DNA from: Rhizophagus clarus
Taxonomy: Eukaryota > Glomeromycota > Glomeromycetes > Glomerales > Glomeraceae
Length of the DNA: 64,000 nucleotides
Reading direction: 5' to 3'
NCBI GenBank assembly: GCA_015698045.1
Contig: BLAL01000053.1
Coordinates: forward strand, 1,490,501-1,554,500
This document shows, piece after piece, positions 10,575 through 20,206 of this stretch (positions within the stretch are counted from its first letter, which is position 1; each line of letters starts with the position of its first letter). The notes below the pieces were generated by a model. The model ran no database searches, was not told where the DNA came from, and saw only the letters and a program-made list of their open reading frames with translations. A program made the position numbers and the translations under genes.

Positions 10575-11447
10575 ATGTTATTAATTATATTAAAAGATTA
10601 ATTAAAAGATACCTTATTTTATTGAAATATACCACATCCAAAGAAAAGTTCTTTTTCACTCGGTTTCTACTGTTTCCACTTATATCAGGTTTGGAAGAAG
10701 TTACATATTAGTTTATTCACACGAAAAAAGATCTTGAATTACATGAGCTAGAGCCGAAGCAGTCAAAAGTGTCATCGAATATCGGATTCGCTTTGTAAAA
10801 GTTTTGTACCACTATGTAAATAATAGGAGTGTCATATACCGATTGAATGAGTCAAATCTATCACATCTGTGTCACGTGACTCACATCTGCCATCTCAAAA
10901 ATAAATCAGTAACGCCAGCCCAATTTTACGAAAAATGAGATCAGGTGTGTTACTGATCTTGGACGATTCACGTTTTAGTAGGTATCGTATCCATTGAAAT
11001 ACGACAAGGTTAATTTTAACGGCTAAAAAACAAGGACAATTTATTTATGTAATAAATTATTCAGGTAATAAGGTTTATGAACGAATAAATGTAAAAATTT
11101 CTATCACGATAATGAACAAATACTATCATCGTTACGTAACAAAAAAAAAAAAAAATTAATGTAGACTATTCAAAATTAACATATAATGACGAGAGGGATC
11201 AAATAATAAATGAAATAATAAATTAGTAAATAATATAAATTAAATAATAAACAAAACAATAAATGAAATAACAAACTAATAAATGAAATAATAAATAAAG
11301 AGACGGGATCGTGAATTCCTGAGCGTATTTTACTGGCTAAAAATTAATTGATAGTAAAATAAAAAATGAGAATGAAGAATAAAATCTACTTGCAAGTATG
11401 CACGGTTAGAATATAATTATAATAATTATAAATAGTTGTACAGTAAC
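10575..11447. other. Intergenic sequence with an AATAAATGAAAT-rich stretch
   Basis: No gene seen. About 11200-11300 is a degenerate tandem of 'AAATAATAAATGAAATAATA' units. An A run lies at 11143-11155. Confidence 0.5.
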
Positions 11448-11511
11448 CGTGATTACATGCAATAAAATAAAGAGCAAATATAAGTTTAGTAGTAATAATG
11501 GAAGCTTCCAT
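11448..11511 (-). pseudogene. Isolated first exon of the membrane-protein family (relic G)
   Basis: Reading minus from ATG at 11511: MEASIITTKLIFALYFIACN, matching the first exons of copies A (MKASIIAIKIFYI) and E (MKTSIIITKIIFILYFISC). The bases before it (ACAAACCATG) also match. The usual GTATGAG donor is replaced by GTTACTG, and no recognisable exons 2-6 follow, so only the 5' end of a copy remains. Confidence 0.55.
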
Positions 11512-12159
11512 GGTTTGTTATACAATTATATAAATTTCGTTCTTTGTAAAACAATCTGTGAAAGATTTTTTCTTAATAATTTCGAAAATTTTTTTTTTTT
11601 TTACTCAATACCGCAACGAGCTAATTTAGTCAAGAGTGATGACTGGTCATTTATCATTTTGGATCATTTTAGAATTAAATGACAAATAACTTAGTCATAT
11701 GGAAAACTCGTCCCCACAATTACCTTCTATTTAACGTTTTGTCACCCTCATATATCTTCTAAAGACAATAATAACAACCTTTATTTTTCACATTTTTCGT
11801 AATACATAATTAGTTTATATCTTTCATTTGCATTTGCATTAGACGGCACTTTCTTATTCTACTATATCTATATATTTAATCAATTAGGACAAAAACATGA
11901 CCTTTATTAAATTTTCTTATCAAAGACAAGTTATTTCAATTAGTTTCTCGTTTATATTATATTCAAAAATATTTTTTGAGAATTTACATCAAAATCCAAA
12001 TTCTGTTAAGCTAATATGAAATTAAAAAGAAATTTTAATGGATTTTTTATTCAGAATGATAAAAAATAATTTTCTCATTATTTATTTACTGCTCATTAAA
12101 TATGATCAAATTTCAATAAACTCTGTATACCGTTACCTAAATATTTCACAACAATTAAT
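11512..12159. other. Intergenic sequence, no gene seen
   Basis: Between relic G and copy B. T-rich run at 11589-11603; nothing else supported. Confidence 0.4.
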
Positions 12160-13041
12160 TTACAAGACAAACAAATTTTTTTGTAAATTATCAGATATTC
12201 TTTTAACTATTTTAAGTGAAAAAATGATTAATAAGGTAATCAATGGGGACACAGGACCTAAAGTGCAACTTATAAGTCTCGTTTTACATGCAATATTAAC
12301 ATTTTTTGGAATATAATTATGCCCAAAAGAACAATTGAAAGGAACTGGGTCAAGATTTATAAATGGAAGTAAAAATCTAACTAATGAATATGTGAATAAA
12401 TTAGTTTCATATTTATTAGTAAAGAATTATTTATTAGTAGAATATTTAAACTTACATGAGATCAGATTGGAACAAACAAGAAACCTCTTACAATATTTGT
12501 GATTAATTTTTAATAATAAATAGATATGAAAAAAATAAAATATATTCATACTTACGTAAAACACATTAATAAGCTGCCTTCAATGCTATTACATTCGCAA
12601 AGCCATACTAATTATACAGTAAATATAGATTTTTCATTAACTAAAACTAATAATAAAGTTATCAATGAGATTATAACTTACTGAACATTAATGATAAAAG
12701 AATACCAATAAAATAACTGTATTAATTATATTTATTATTTAAAATATTTAAAGTCAATACAATTAGATTAAATTAGGTAAAATGCAAAATAATAATATAT
12801 AAAACCACTTACAATACTTCTAAATATATTAAGTAAATCTTTTCTGGTATTACATCGTAATCATCATAACTCCCAATTTCATATAAAGTTATCAAATACC
12901 CAAATTCTATTTTTTTTTCCTTATAAATAAAACAATTTAAATAAAATAATTGATATTTTACAAAGTACAAACCATACCTGCACAAATACATATAACTAAA
13001 TAAAGAGTTAAAAAAATCATAATAATACTAGGAGTTTTCAT
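12160..13041 (-). pseudogene. Membrane-protein family copy B, apparently missing the exon-5 acceptor
   Basis: Minus-strand exons by comparison with copy A: 13041-12978 (MKTPSIIMIFLTLYLVICIC, signal or anchor), 12906-12813, 12716-12682, 12607-12556 and last exon 12380-12160 (73 codons including stop, open, ending NLQKNLFVL). Exons 1-4 and 6 keep the family sizes and phases. Exon 5 (about 12510-12456) is the problem: where copy A has TTAG, this copy has TTATTAAAAATTAATC with no AG, and the only later AG breaks the frame. Unless an unusual acceptor is used, the product is truncated after exon 4. The last exon is still well preserved, so the damage looks recent. Possibly still functional if my exon-5 reading is wrong. 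Confidence 0.5.
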
Positions 13042-13583
13042 GGTTTATTTTATAATTTTGATACAAACTTCGTATAAATATTTTGTCTGCTAAAATTATT
13101 TTTTTAAAAAATTCGAATTCATTATTCTACCAAAGGGGGAAATAGAATGTGGGTTCGGTTATTTTATTGTCCGGTGGATCAATTCTTGGGCGGAATATCC
13201 GCAAAGCGGATGATCTTATGGTGGCACAGCAAAAAAAAGATAGGAAGTTTCAAAAACATATTATCTAAGTACTAAATTTTATTTTGTTCTGACTAACTTA
13301 AAAACTCTTTTGTTAGGTTAATTTGTCAGAATTAATATATAATTAAATTAAAAGACGTTATAGTTTTTATTTAAAATGAAAGAAATTGAGATTCTCATTG
13401 TTACTATTTAATTTAAAGTCCAGTTCGATACTATTATTACTATATTTCAGTTTCTCAATTTCCTTTATAAACCAAATTTAATGAAAAAAGCGCTATGTTT
13501 ATTTACTGTTTATTAATATTTGACAAATCTCAATAAAATGAAAATTCAACAACTTGTAACGCTACTTATGCTAAAATTTTCGT
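13042..13583. other. Spacer between copies B and C
   Basis: Contains a small hairpin, ATCCGCAAAGCGGAT, at about 13197-13211. The bases just upstream of copy B (CAAAATTATAAAATAAACC) are nearly the same as upstream of copy C, showing that B and C are a tandem duplication that includes the promoter side. Confidence 0.45.
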
Positions 13584-14615
13584 TTATAAGACGAACAAAT
13601 TTCCTTGTAAATTATCAGAAATTTTCTCTCTAATTTTCTTAATTAGTAGTGCTGGTCGGCCGTGATCAATGACCACGTTAAAAGAAACAACATATATGCG
13701 ATCATCAATAATAGAGGAATCAATGGAGATAAAAGACCTAGAGTGCAACTTACAAATCTTGCCTTACATATAATTTTGACATTTTCTGGTATTAATTCAT
13801 CATATTCAAAATTACAATTAAAAGGGACTGGTTCAATATTTATAAATGGAAATAAGAATCTAACTATTTAATGTGTGAATAAGTTAGTTCTATATTTATT
13901 AGGAGAAATAATTAAATTATCTATATATTAAATTTATTTAAACTTACACGTATCTAAATTAAAGCCAACAAGAGACCTGTTATTTGTGTTTGATTTTTTA
14001 GTTTCTTTTACCCTTTCCCTTTCCCTCGTTTTCCTTTTCTTTCATTCTTCCTCTATCCTCTATCCTTTCCCTTTTCCTTTCCTTTAATAAATAAATATGT
14101 TAAAATGAAACTAAATATAATATATTCATTTTTACTTACAAAAAACACATTATTAAGCTTTTAAAAACATTTCGAATGCCGTTACATATATAAATGCATA
14201 CTAAAAATAAATATGTATTTATTTTATTATCTTAAACAAATAATCAACCCAATCAGTGAAATTATAACTTACTGTATATCAATGGTACAAGAATACCAAT
14301 AAAATACCTATTTGAGCATTATATTCAAATTAATATATTTGAATTAAAATAAGTAGAATGTAAAATAAATTATGAAATTACTTACGCAATTTCTACGTAT
14401 ATCAATATAGCATTTCCTGGTCTTAAACCATATTCATCATTTTCCCCAATTTTACATAAAGTTACCAAATACCAAATTTCTAATTTTGTTTTTTTTTTGT
14501 AAATAAAAGATTTAAATAAAAAAATTAAGAAAGGTACTTTACAATAAATACCTGCACAAATGCATACAACTAAATAAAAAGTCCAAAAAATTATAATCAT
14601 AATAGGGACGTTCAT
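13584..14615 (-). pseudogene. Membrane-protein family copy C, disrupted
   Basis: Minus-strand exons 14615-14552 (MNVPIMIIIFWTFYLVVCIC, signal or anchor), 14479-14386 (EIWYLVTLCKIGENDEYG...), 14307-14273 and 14200-14140 are open and in family phase. Exon 5 should begin near 13990, but a GA-rich tract (14003-14085) occupies the acceptor region and no in-frame acceptor is visible. The last exon (from 13863) starts RFLFPFINIEPVPFNC and keeps VKIICKARFVSCTLG, but reaches a premature stop at 13645-13643; the expected end, NLQGNLFVL, lies in another frame and stops at 13584. Two independent lesions make it a pseudogene. It is the tandem neighbour of copy B. Confidence 0.6.
14003..14085 (-). repeat. 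GA-rich tract inside copy C
   Basis: On the plus strand this is CCCTTTCCCTTTCCCTCG and onward, an 80-base polypyrimidine run with the same word structure as the tract at 9642-10035 in reverse complement. It sits where exon 5 of copy C should have its acceptor; copies A, B and E lack it. Confidence 0.65.
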
Positions 14616-16417
14616 GGTTTATTTTATAATTTTGATGCGAACTTTGCTCTTTATAAAAATATTTTGCTTGCGAAAATTTGTTTTGAAAAAAATTCGATTC
14701 AAACACCAATTTATTATTCTACCAAAAGGGGAAGTAACAATAATATTTCGTTTCGGTGCAACTACTAAAATTTTTTATTGTATGAAACCGGTTATTTTAT
14801 TATCCGACGGATCATGGAGAGGATGATCTTTATCCAAAGAATTGACGCAGCGTAATTTCGCCTCATTTTTAGTAAAATATTATTAATAAATTATATTGAT
14901 TAATAGGAAGTTAATATTATACTAAAAAATAAATTGTCAAAGAAATTAACATTTTTATAGAGGTTAAGGAAAATGATAAATTCATTATTTTATTTAAGTT
15001 AAATATTTTGCTTCACTTATTTTATATCATTTTTGGTGGCAGACGAGTTTCATGTTAAAAAATTATTGTCAAAGCATAGCAAAGGTCGCGTATGGCCAAT
15101 AAAATTTAGGATCAAGTGTACAAGTTTTAATGATCATGTAATTATAACGTTTCGGATGAATTATGAATTAGACTACATCTTATTTTAATATTGTAAAATT
15201 TTTGTGCCATTCATTTGCATGAAAATGGTAAATTTGCTTACATTGGATACATTAATCTGCGGCGTTATAACGTTGAAAACAAAACTCGATACTGGTTATT
15301 ATTTTAATATATTTATAAGGTCCGAACACATAGGTTAGAAAGACAGAATCAGGTAAAGTTGATGCATATTAAGAACGTATATACATGTAGGATGAAATCA
15401 TATAGAACCATTCCTTATTTTATTTTTCAGAGTGTGAAACAATAATTACGATGATTATCAGAAACCGTTAATAGACCTGGCTTATTATTCTTCTTGTGAT
15501 AGTCTCCATCATCATGGCGAATAAATATCTGAATTATAAGAGACTTATTTTCATATTTCCGAGTGAATACTTCAATAATTATCTTTGTTAATAAAGTTTG
15601 CATATAAATTGCATGTGTAGTAAGTAAATTGTCACATTTATTCTCTTTGGTCAAATCTAACGAAAGATAAGTCAAATATTTCCAGAATCATAATTTATAA
15701 GAACGAGCTTTAAAGCATATACTATAATCGTGTATAATGGTTAAATACATTTTATTGCTTGGATAAATGCCTGATAATGAATCAGAAGAAACAATAATCA
15801 ACTGAATGATTGTTGGCAAAAATTGCAATATCGATCATATTGACAGGCTTGTGATACTCACTTCATGATCAATGAATATAAGAATATTGTTGTTCTTTCA
15901 TTCGGCTTATTAAATTAAGACTTTTCTTGACTAAATCAAAACACAGTTCTCGTGTTTTTTTCAGCTTCGCAATCTGTTGAACTCTAATTTTTTAATTTAA
16001 TAAGTCCAGCATTCTCTTGCCTCAATAAATCTAATTCGAATCGCTATGATTGTCAATAACTTTTATTAAAATACAGACGGATATATTCTAAAAAATTTCA
16101 AGTTAATATAGATGAAAAAACAATACGACAAAATTTCATTGACTCAAGATGAAGATCGGGAAAAATACTAAGCATTTAAAGGATTTTTATTTTTTTTTTG
16201 GTGCACAATTACATGTCCACGCTATATACTCTACGACATACACGTTATAAATAATGCCGTACTCCCGTACTCCTTGTTTTATTTGCAAGTTAGGATTTTA
16301 CTAATAATACCTTTATTTTTTTTTTGTTCTACCACAAACAATAAAACTTTTAAATATTACTTTCATATGTTGTTAGTTATTATTACTATATAATATATGT
16401 AAAGTATTATGATGATG
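14616..16417. other. Intergenic sequence, no gene seen
   Basis: The first 30 bases are the upstream side of copy C. The rest is AT-rich with a T run at 16192-16200. No exon with supporting splice sites or similarity. Confidence 0.5.
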
Positions 16418-16879
16418 TTAGGATTTATCAAATATCCAAAACTGTCGTTCATCATTAACACTATTCGCAATAACTATTCCAGTTTCAACAGCTGTTGCAC
16501 ACATAGATGGGTCAAATTTGATACAAATGTAGAAAAGTGGTGGATAAATTTTAAGTGGTGAAGGTCTGATTTCCCATAACACCTGTGGGGGAAAATCTAC
16601 AGTGTTAGTAATATTTACAATACTGAGTTGTTTTTCAGGACCATTGTATTGGACATAATTGCCAGGAGGACTAATTTCAGAGGGAGAGATTAAAACACTG
16701 CTTTCATTATAATATGTAAATCTCCAATCAACACCTTTTAAAACTAAACGAACTCCACCAACTGATGTCCAAAAAAGACCATTGGAATACGATTGAATTT
16801 TGCTTGTATCGAGTCTTTGTTGACTTAATGTAACGGCAATAAGGGAGGTCAAAAGCAGCAAAAGAAAGTTAAATTTCAT
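16418..16879 (-). CDS. Secreted protein of 153 residues, function unknown
   Basis: A single open frame from ATG at 16879. The first 19 residues (MKFNFLLLLLTSLIAVTLS) are a classic signal peptide, with likely cleavage before QQRLDTSK. The mature part is rich in aromatic and polar residues (GLFWTSVGGVRLVLKGVDW, YVQYNGPEKQ, QVLWEIRPSP), has two Cys close together (YICIKFDPSMCA) and ends with RQFWIFDKS. Regularly spaced Trp and strand-like segments suggest an all-beta fold, perhaps trefoil-like, but no family was recognised. A TATA-like box lies 63 bases before the ATG, and the leader is A-rich (poly-T on the plus strand). No intron is needed. Small secreted proteins of this size are candidate symbiosis effectors in these fungi, but nothing here shows that role directly. 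Confidence 0.8.
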   Translation of the reverse strand: MKFNFLLLLLTSLIAVTLSQQRLDTSKIQSYSNGLFWTSVGGVRLVLKGVDWRFTYYNESSVLISPSEISPPGNYVQYNGPEKQLSIVNITNTVDFPPQVLWEIRPSPLKIYPPLFYICIKFDPSMCATAVETGIVIANSVNDERQFWIFDKS

Positions 16880-16941
16880 TTTGATTTCCTGTTGATTTTT
16901 TACTTTTTTCTTTTTTTTTTTAGACTTTTTTAGTTAAGGCG

Positions 16942-16949
16942 TATTTATA
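16942..16949 (-). promoter_or_regulatory. TATA-like box of the secreted-protein gene
   Basis: TATAAATA on the minus strand (within GTGTATAAATACGCC), 63 bases upstream of the start codon at 16879. Confidence 0.5.
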
Positions 16950-17629
16950 CACATAAAAATTGGTATAAAGGCTTTATGCTTAGAGTCTGGATTCTTAGGT
17001 TCAGTTACTTAATAAAATAATCCTCTCACCTAAAAGGATTATTGATGCTTGGAATGCAGAATTAACTCGTGACAAGTTATTTACATTGTCAGTGGCAAGC
17101 TTGTAATGATGAGGCTTTGCCTAACATCTGATGTTTTTTTCTGTGTGCTGTTCGACTGAGCCAATGAAGGAGCTACATTATCATGACACGCCACATGGAG
17201 TTACGTTATCAGTTATTATAATGGCTTAGCAGACTTTGAAATGTTTAAGCTTTTGCTGTATTCTGTTCGGTCTATATTTTCTTAAAAATAATGGCAGTGT
17301 CAAATTGGTTAAAGAATTACGCCACCATGGTGGTAAAAATATCATAGACATGTTGAGAAACAGGTTAATACGCCAATGTGTTCGATTATAATATTGCCAA
17401 CCTTCTTACTGGAATATTTCGTTTTATAAGCAACACCAGTTTCAAAGATGATATTGTCAAATACTCACACCAAATTCTTGACAATATTCGGGATCGATAT
17501 ATAGTTATTTTATTATAGTATACCGTGATTCAAGAACTGAAATAAATAAATATATTACATAGTTTGGACATATTTTTAAACAGTATATATCAGATATACC
17601 AAAAAGTTATCCATTTTATCTATAATTTT
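16950..17629. other. Intergenic sequence, no gene seen
   Basis: Less AT-biased than its surroundings (about 17040-17480), which often marks an old coding or transposon remnant, but no frame could be recognised. Confidence 0.4.
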
Positions 17630-17757
17630 AAACTACGGGTGAAATATCCTTTTGATTCTTCATTGCTGGCTCTTTCTCAATGTCTACTTTATTCCCCAGT
17701 AGTTCTACGATTACATCCACCTCCTGCTTTATGTTCTTGCACGACCACATGTCATGA
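17630..17757 (-). pseudogene. Short relic resembling the G4 region of a Rab-like GTPase
   Basis: The minus strand reads HDMWSCKNIKQEVDVIVELL then GNKVDIEKEPAMKNQKDISP before a stop. The GNKVD pentapeptide, preceded by hydrophobic VIVELL, is the NKxD guanine-recognition motif context of small GTPases. No P-loop (GxxxxGKS) or DxxG exon is found nearby, so this is at most one exon of a lost gene. The identification rests on a short motif. Confidence 0.3.
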
Positions 17758-17952
17758 GTAAACTTTGTATATTCGTTCGAACGCCCAAGATTGCTTCTCA
17801 TCCTTAAACAAGATGATAGATCATGAATTATTGATTTTTAAGTATTGGTATATATAATTTCGAACCAAAAAAATAAATTATCTTGGATTACGGATAGATT
17901 TTATTGTCAATAGCATTTGTAATAAAAATTGTCGAGCAAATTCGTAAGTACC

Positions 17953-18246
17953 CTAGAAGGTATTAGATTTATACAGTATTGGCATTGTACATTCTGTGTC
18001 CGAAGTTTGCATCATTCCATCTTCAAAAATTTCTTCGTCTCTCAGAAATTCTTGACATAATTCATCGATAACCAAAGGGGGAGTATCTTTTAAACCTCTC
18101 GAATCATAAAACTTCTGCTGATGCTTGGCACCCCTCGAAGAGACGGCCTTATTAAAATTAACTACTAATAGCATTCTTTGAATCTTTAACTTTCTATTAT
18201 ATACTGTAATTCCAAGTGATTTCTGTAGGTAGAATAGATTAAACAA
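17953..18246 (-). pseudogene. Unrecognised open segment, possibly a gene fragment
   Basis: Ninety-seven codons are open on the minus strand. The later part (about residues 25-97: FNKAVSSRGAKHQQKFYDSR, LVIDELCQEFLRDEEIFEDG) has normal amino-acid composition, unlike chance frames in this AT-rich DNA, whereas the first 25 residues look like read-through of non-coding sequence. It lies 200 bases from the GTPase-like relic on the same strand; the two could belong to one decayed locus. Not recognised. Confidence 0.25.
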
Positions 18247-20101
18247 ATAAAGAGATGTATTCTTCGAATTATATTATCACAATCATAGAGTCTAACTGTC
18301 GCAAGAAATGAATTCGTTACTACTATTTATGTTAGTCCAAAAATACTTACATATGTACTTATAGCTATTCATATCTAAGCTATCATACAAAGATTTTTGT
18401 CATCAAAAGTGTTTCCTTTAGAAATCGATCATAAAATACGTGGAGAATTTCCAATGGAAACGTGTTGAAAATTAATACGCAGTGGAGTAATGGGATGACT
18501 TTGAGGCTTATCTCTCACGTGCCCTAGTAGGAAAATTCCAGAATCGACACTTCAAGATAAACCTTATTATTAATGTAAAATTTGCAACGAAATTAGGTCG
18601 CGTGATCGGTAACCGGTTTTATATACTACATACATTACAATGTTAATAAATTATTTTTTCTGTGGTTACCTACAATAAAAATAAGAATAAAATGAAGTAA
18701 AACAAAATAATGAAAAAATTTGATCCCAATTTTCATATTAAACTAAATAAAAATCCGGTAAATCGTGACTACTATAGATAAAAAATGGTTATATATTTTA
18801 TAAGATCAAAAAATAAAAATAAAAACACGTGTAAAAAAAAAAAATATTAAAAAAGACTTTGAAATTTCCTATTTACATAATTTAAAAAATATACTTACTT
18901 TACTTGGCCAGAAAACCGATTCGCTAGATGAAACAAAGAAAATTTTTTTTTTTTTCACTTTATTTGTTTAATTACGTATATATCCATGAATATTTCACAT
19001 GTCATTACTTATTAAAGTGCGCAACGATAAACATTTGGTTAATGCGCTCAATTTAGCCCATATCAGGTATACAATAGTAGTGCGCTAGTCATTAACCGAG
19101 TGATAAAATCTCTCTATGAATATGAAAATCTTCCATGATAAACTTCATAAATTGTGCAACATAATCATCATACATCCTAACAGGTAATAATATAAGATGA
19201 AAATCGGAATTATAATCGTACAATTTTTTGAACATACGAAGAAATACGTTCTAAAGGCAGCAGATAAAGACTAAATGAGATGAATGTTAATGTACAGTAT
19301 TTTCATGATTATATATCCAAATACGTATCGGATAAAATAAATTTTGGGAGAACGGGAAATTAACAAAAAGAGTTTTTAACTTACGTAAATGAGTGACAAA
19401 AGAAGTGAATCAAGTGATGATGATACTTTGTATTAAATTTGATCGCTACGATCTCCAAAACATCATAAATTAGTAAAAAGTGTCATAACTTTATTTGGAT
19501 AAGATATTTCAGTAAATCTTCATTTGACACATGATTAATAAACTCTGGTGTTCGAAATCGCAATTTCCACTTATGTTACATTTATAAATAAAATGAAAAT
19601 ATCTTTTAAACATAATATTTCTTAACTTTAAAAGGATATTACGACGCTCAAAATCGTTTAAATATACTTAATTTAACAAATTACCAAATTCTATAAAAAT
19701 ATCTAAACTTGCATATTAAGATAATCTCTTCTTCTAGATATACTCGGAATTTTAGGGTAATCGATCTGTTAATACAATAATTCATGAAAGTAACATTTTT
19801 ATTTTCAGTTCTTATTTATGCTTAATACGTAAATATTTTGTCTTTATTATCATAAATGAGGTTTGATACACTTGTAAGTTATACCTAGTATTCTAAATTT
19901 ATAAGTTAATTAACCTAATATTCTCAATTACTTTTATTAGAATCGCATAAATGATCAGCCTAACGGCTCACGGCTGATCTTTTTTTATCAATTATATGCA
20001 GCAGTAATTCCCAGTTGGGTATATAATTGTGTAAATGGTGACGATCAGGGGATAAATTTCGGGTCTTTCATAGACTTTACGTAAGTAAATTTGCACACAT
20101 C
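18247..20101. other. Intergenic sequence upstream of the kinase-Sel1 gene
   Basis: AT-rich, with no supported exon. Holds an A run at 18834-18843, a T run near 18942-18955 and the hairpin at 19953-19987. Confidence 0.45.
19953..19987 (+). repeat. GATCAGCC hairpin followed by a T run
   Basis: GATCAGCC (19953-19960) pairs perfectly with GGCTGATC (19972-19979) across an 11-base loop, followed by seven T. It resembles a small terminator-like hairpin or the tip of a foldback element. It lies about 120 bases before the TATA-like box of the next gene. Confidence 0.55.
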
Positions 20102-20109
20102 TATAAATA
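20102..20109 (+). promoter_or_regulatory. TATA-like box of the kinase-Sel1 gene
   Basis: TATAAATA within CACATCTATAAATAGAAC, 98 bases before the ATG at 20207, followed by a pyrimidine-rich leader. Confidence 0.5.
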
Positions 20110-20206
20110 GAACTTTTCACTTTTTTTTCTTCGGACTTCTCACCGTCAAAAAATTTTAATTGCTTGTTCTATTCACTATTTCTCACAATAACAATTAATA
20201 ACAAAA

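Noticed and set aside
15427..15675. 82-codon minus-strand open frame
   Set aside because: No supporting start context, splice sites, similarity or codon evidence.
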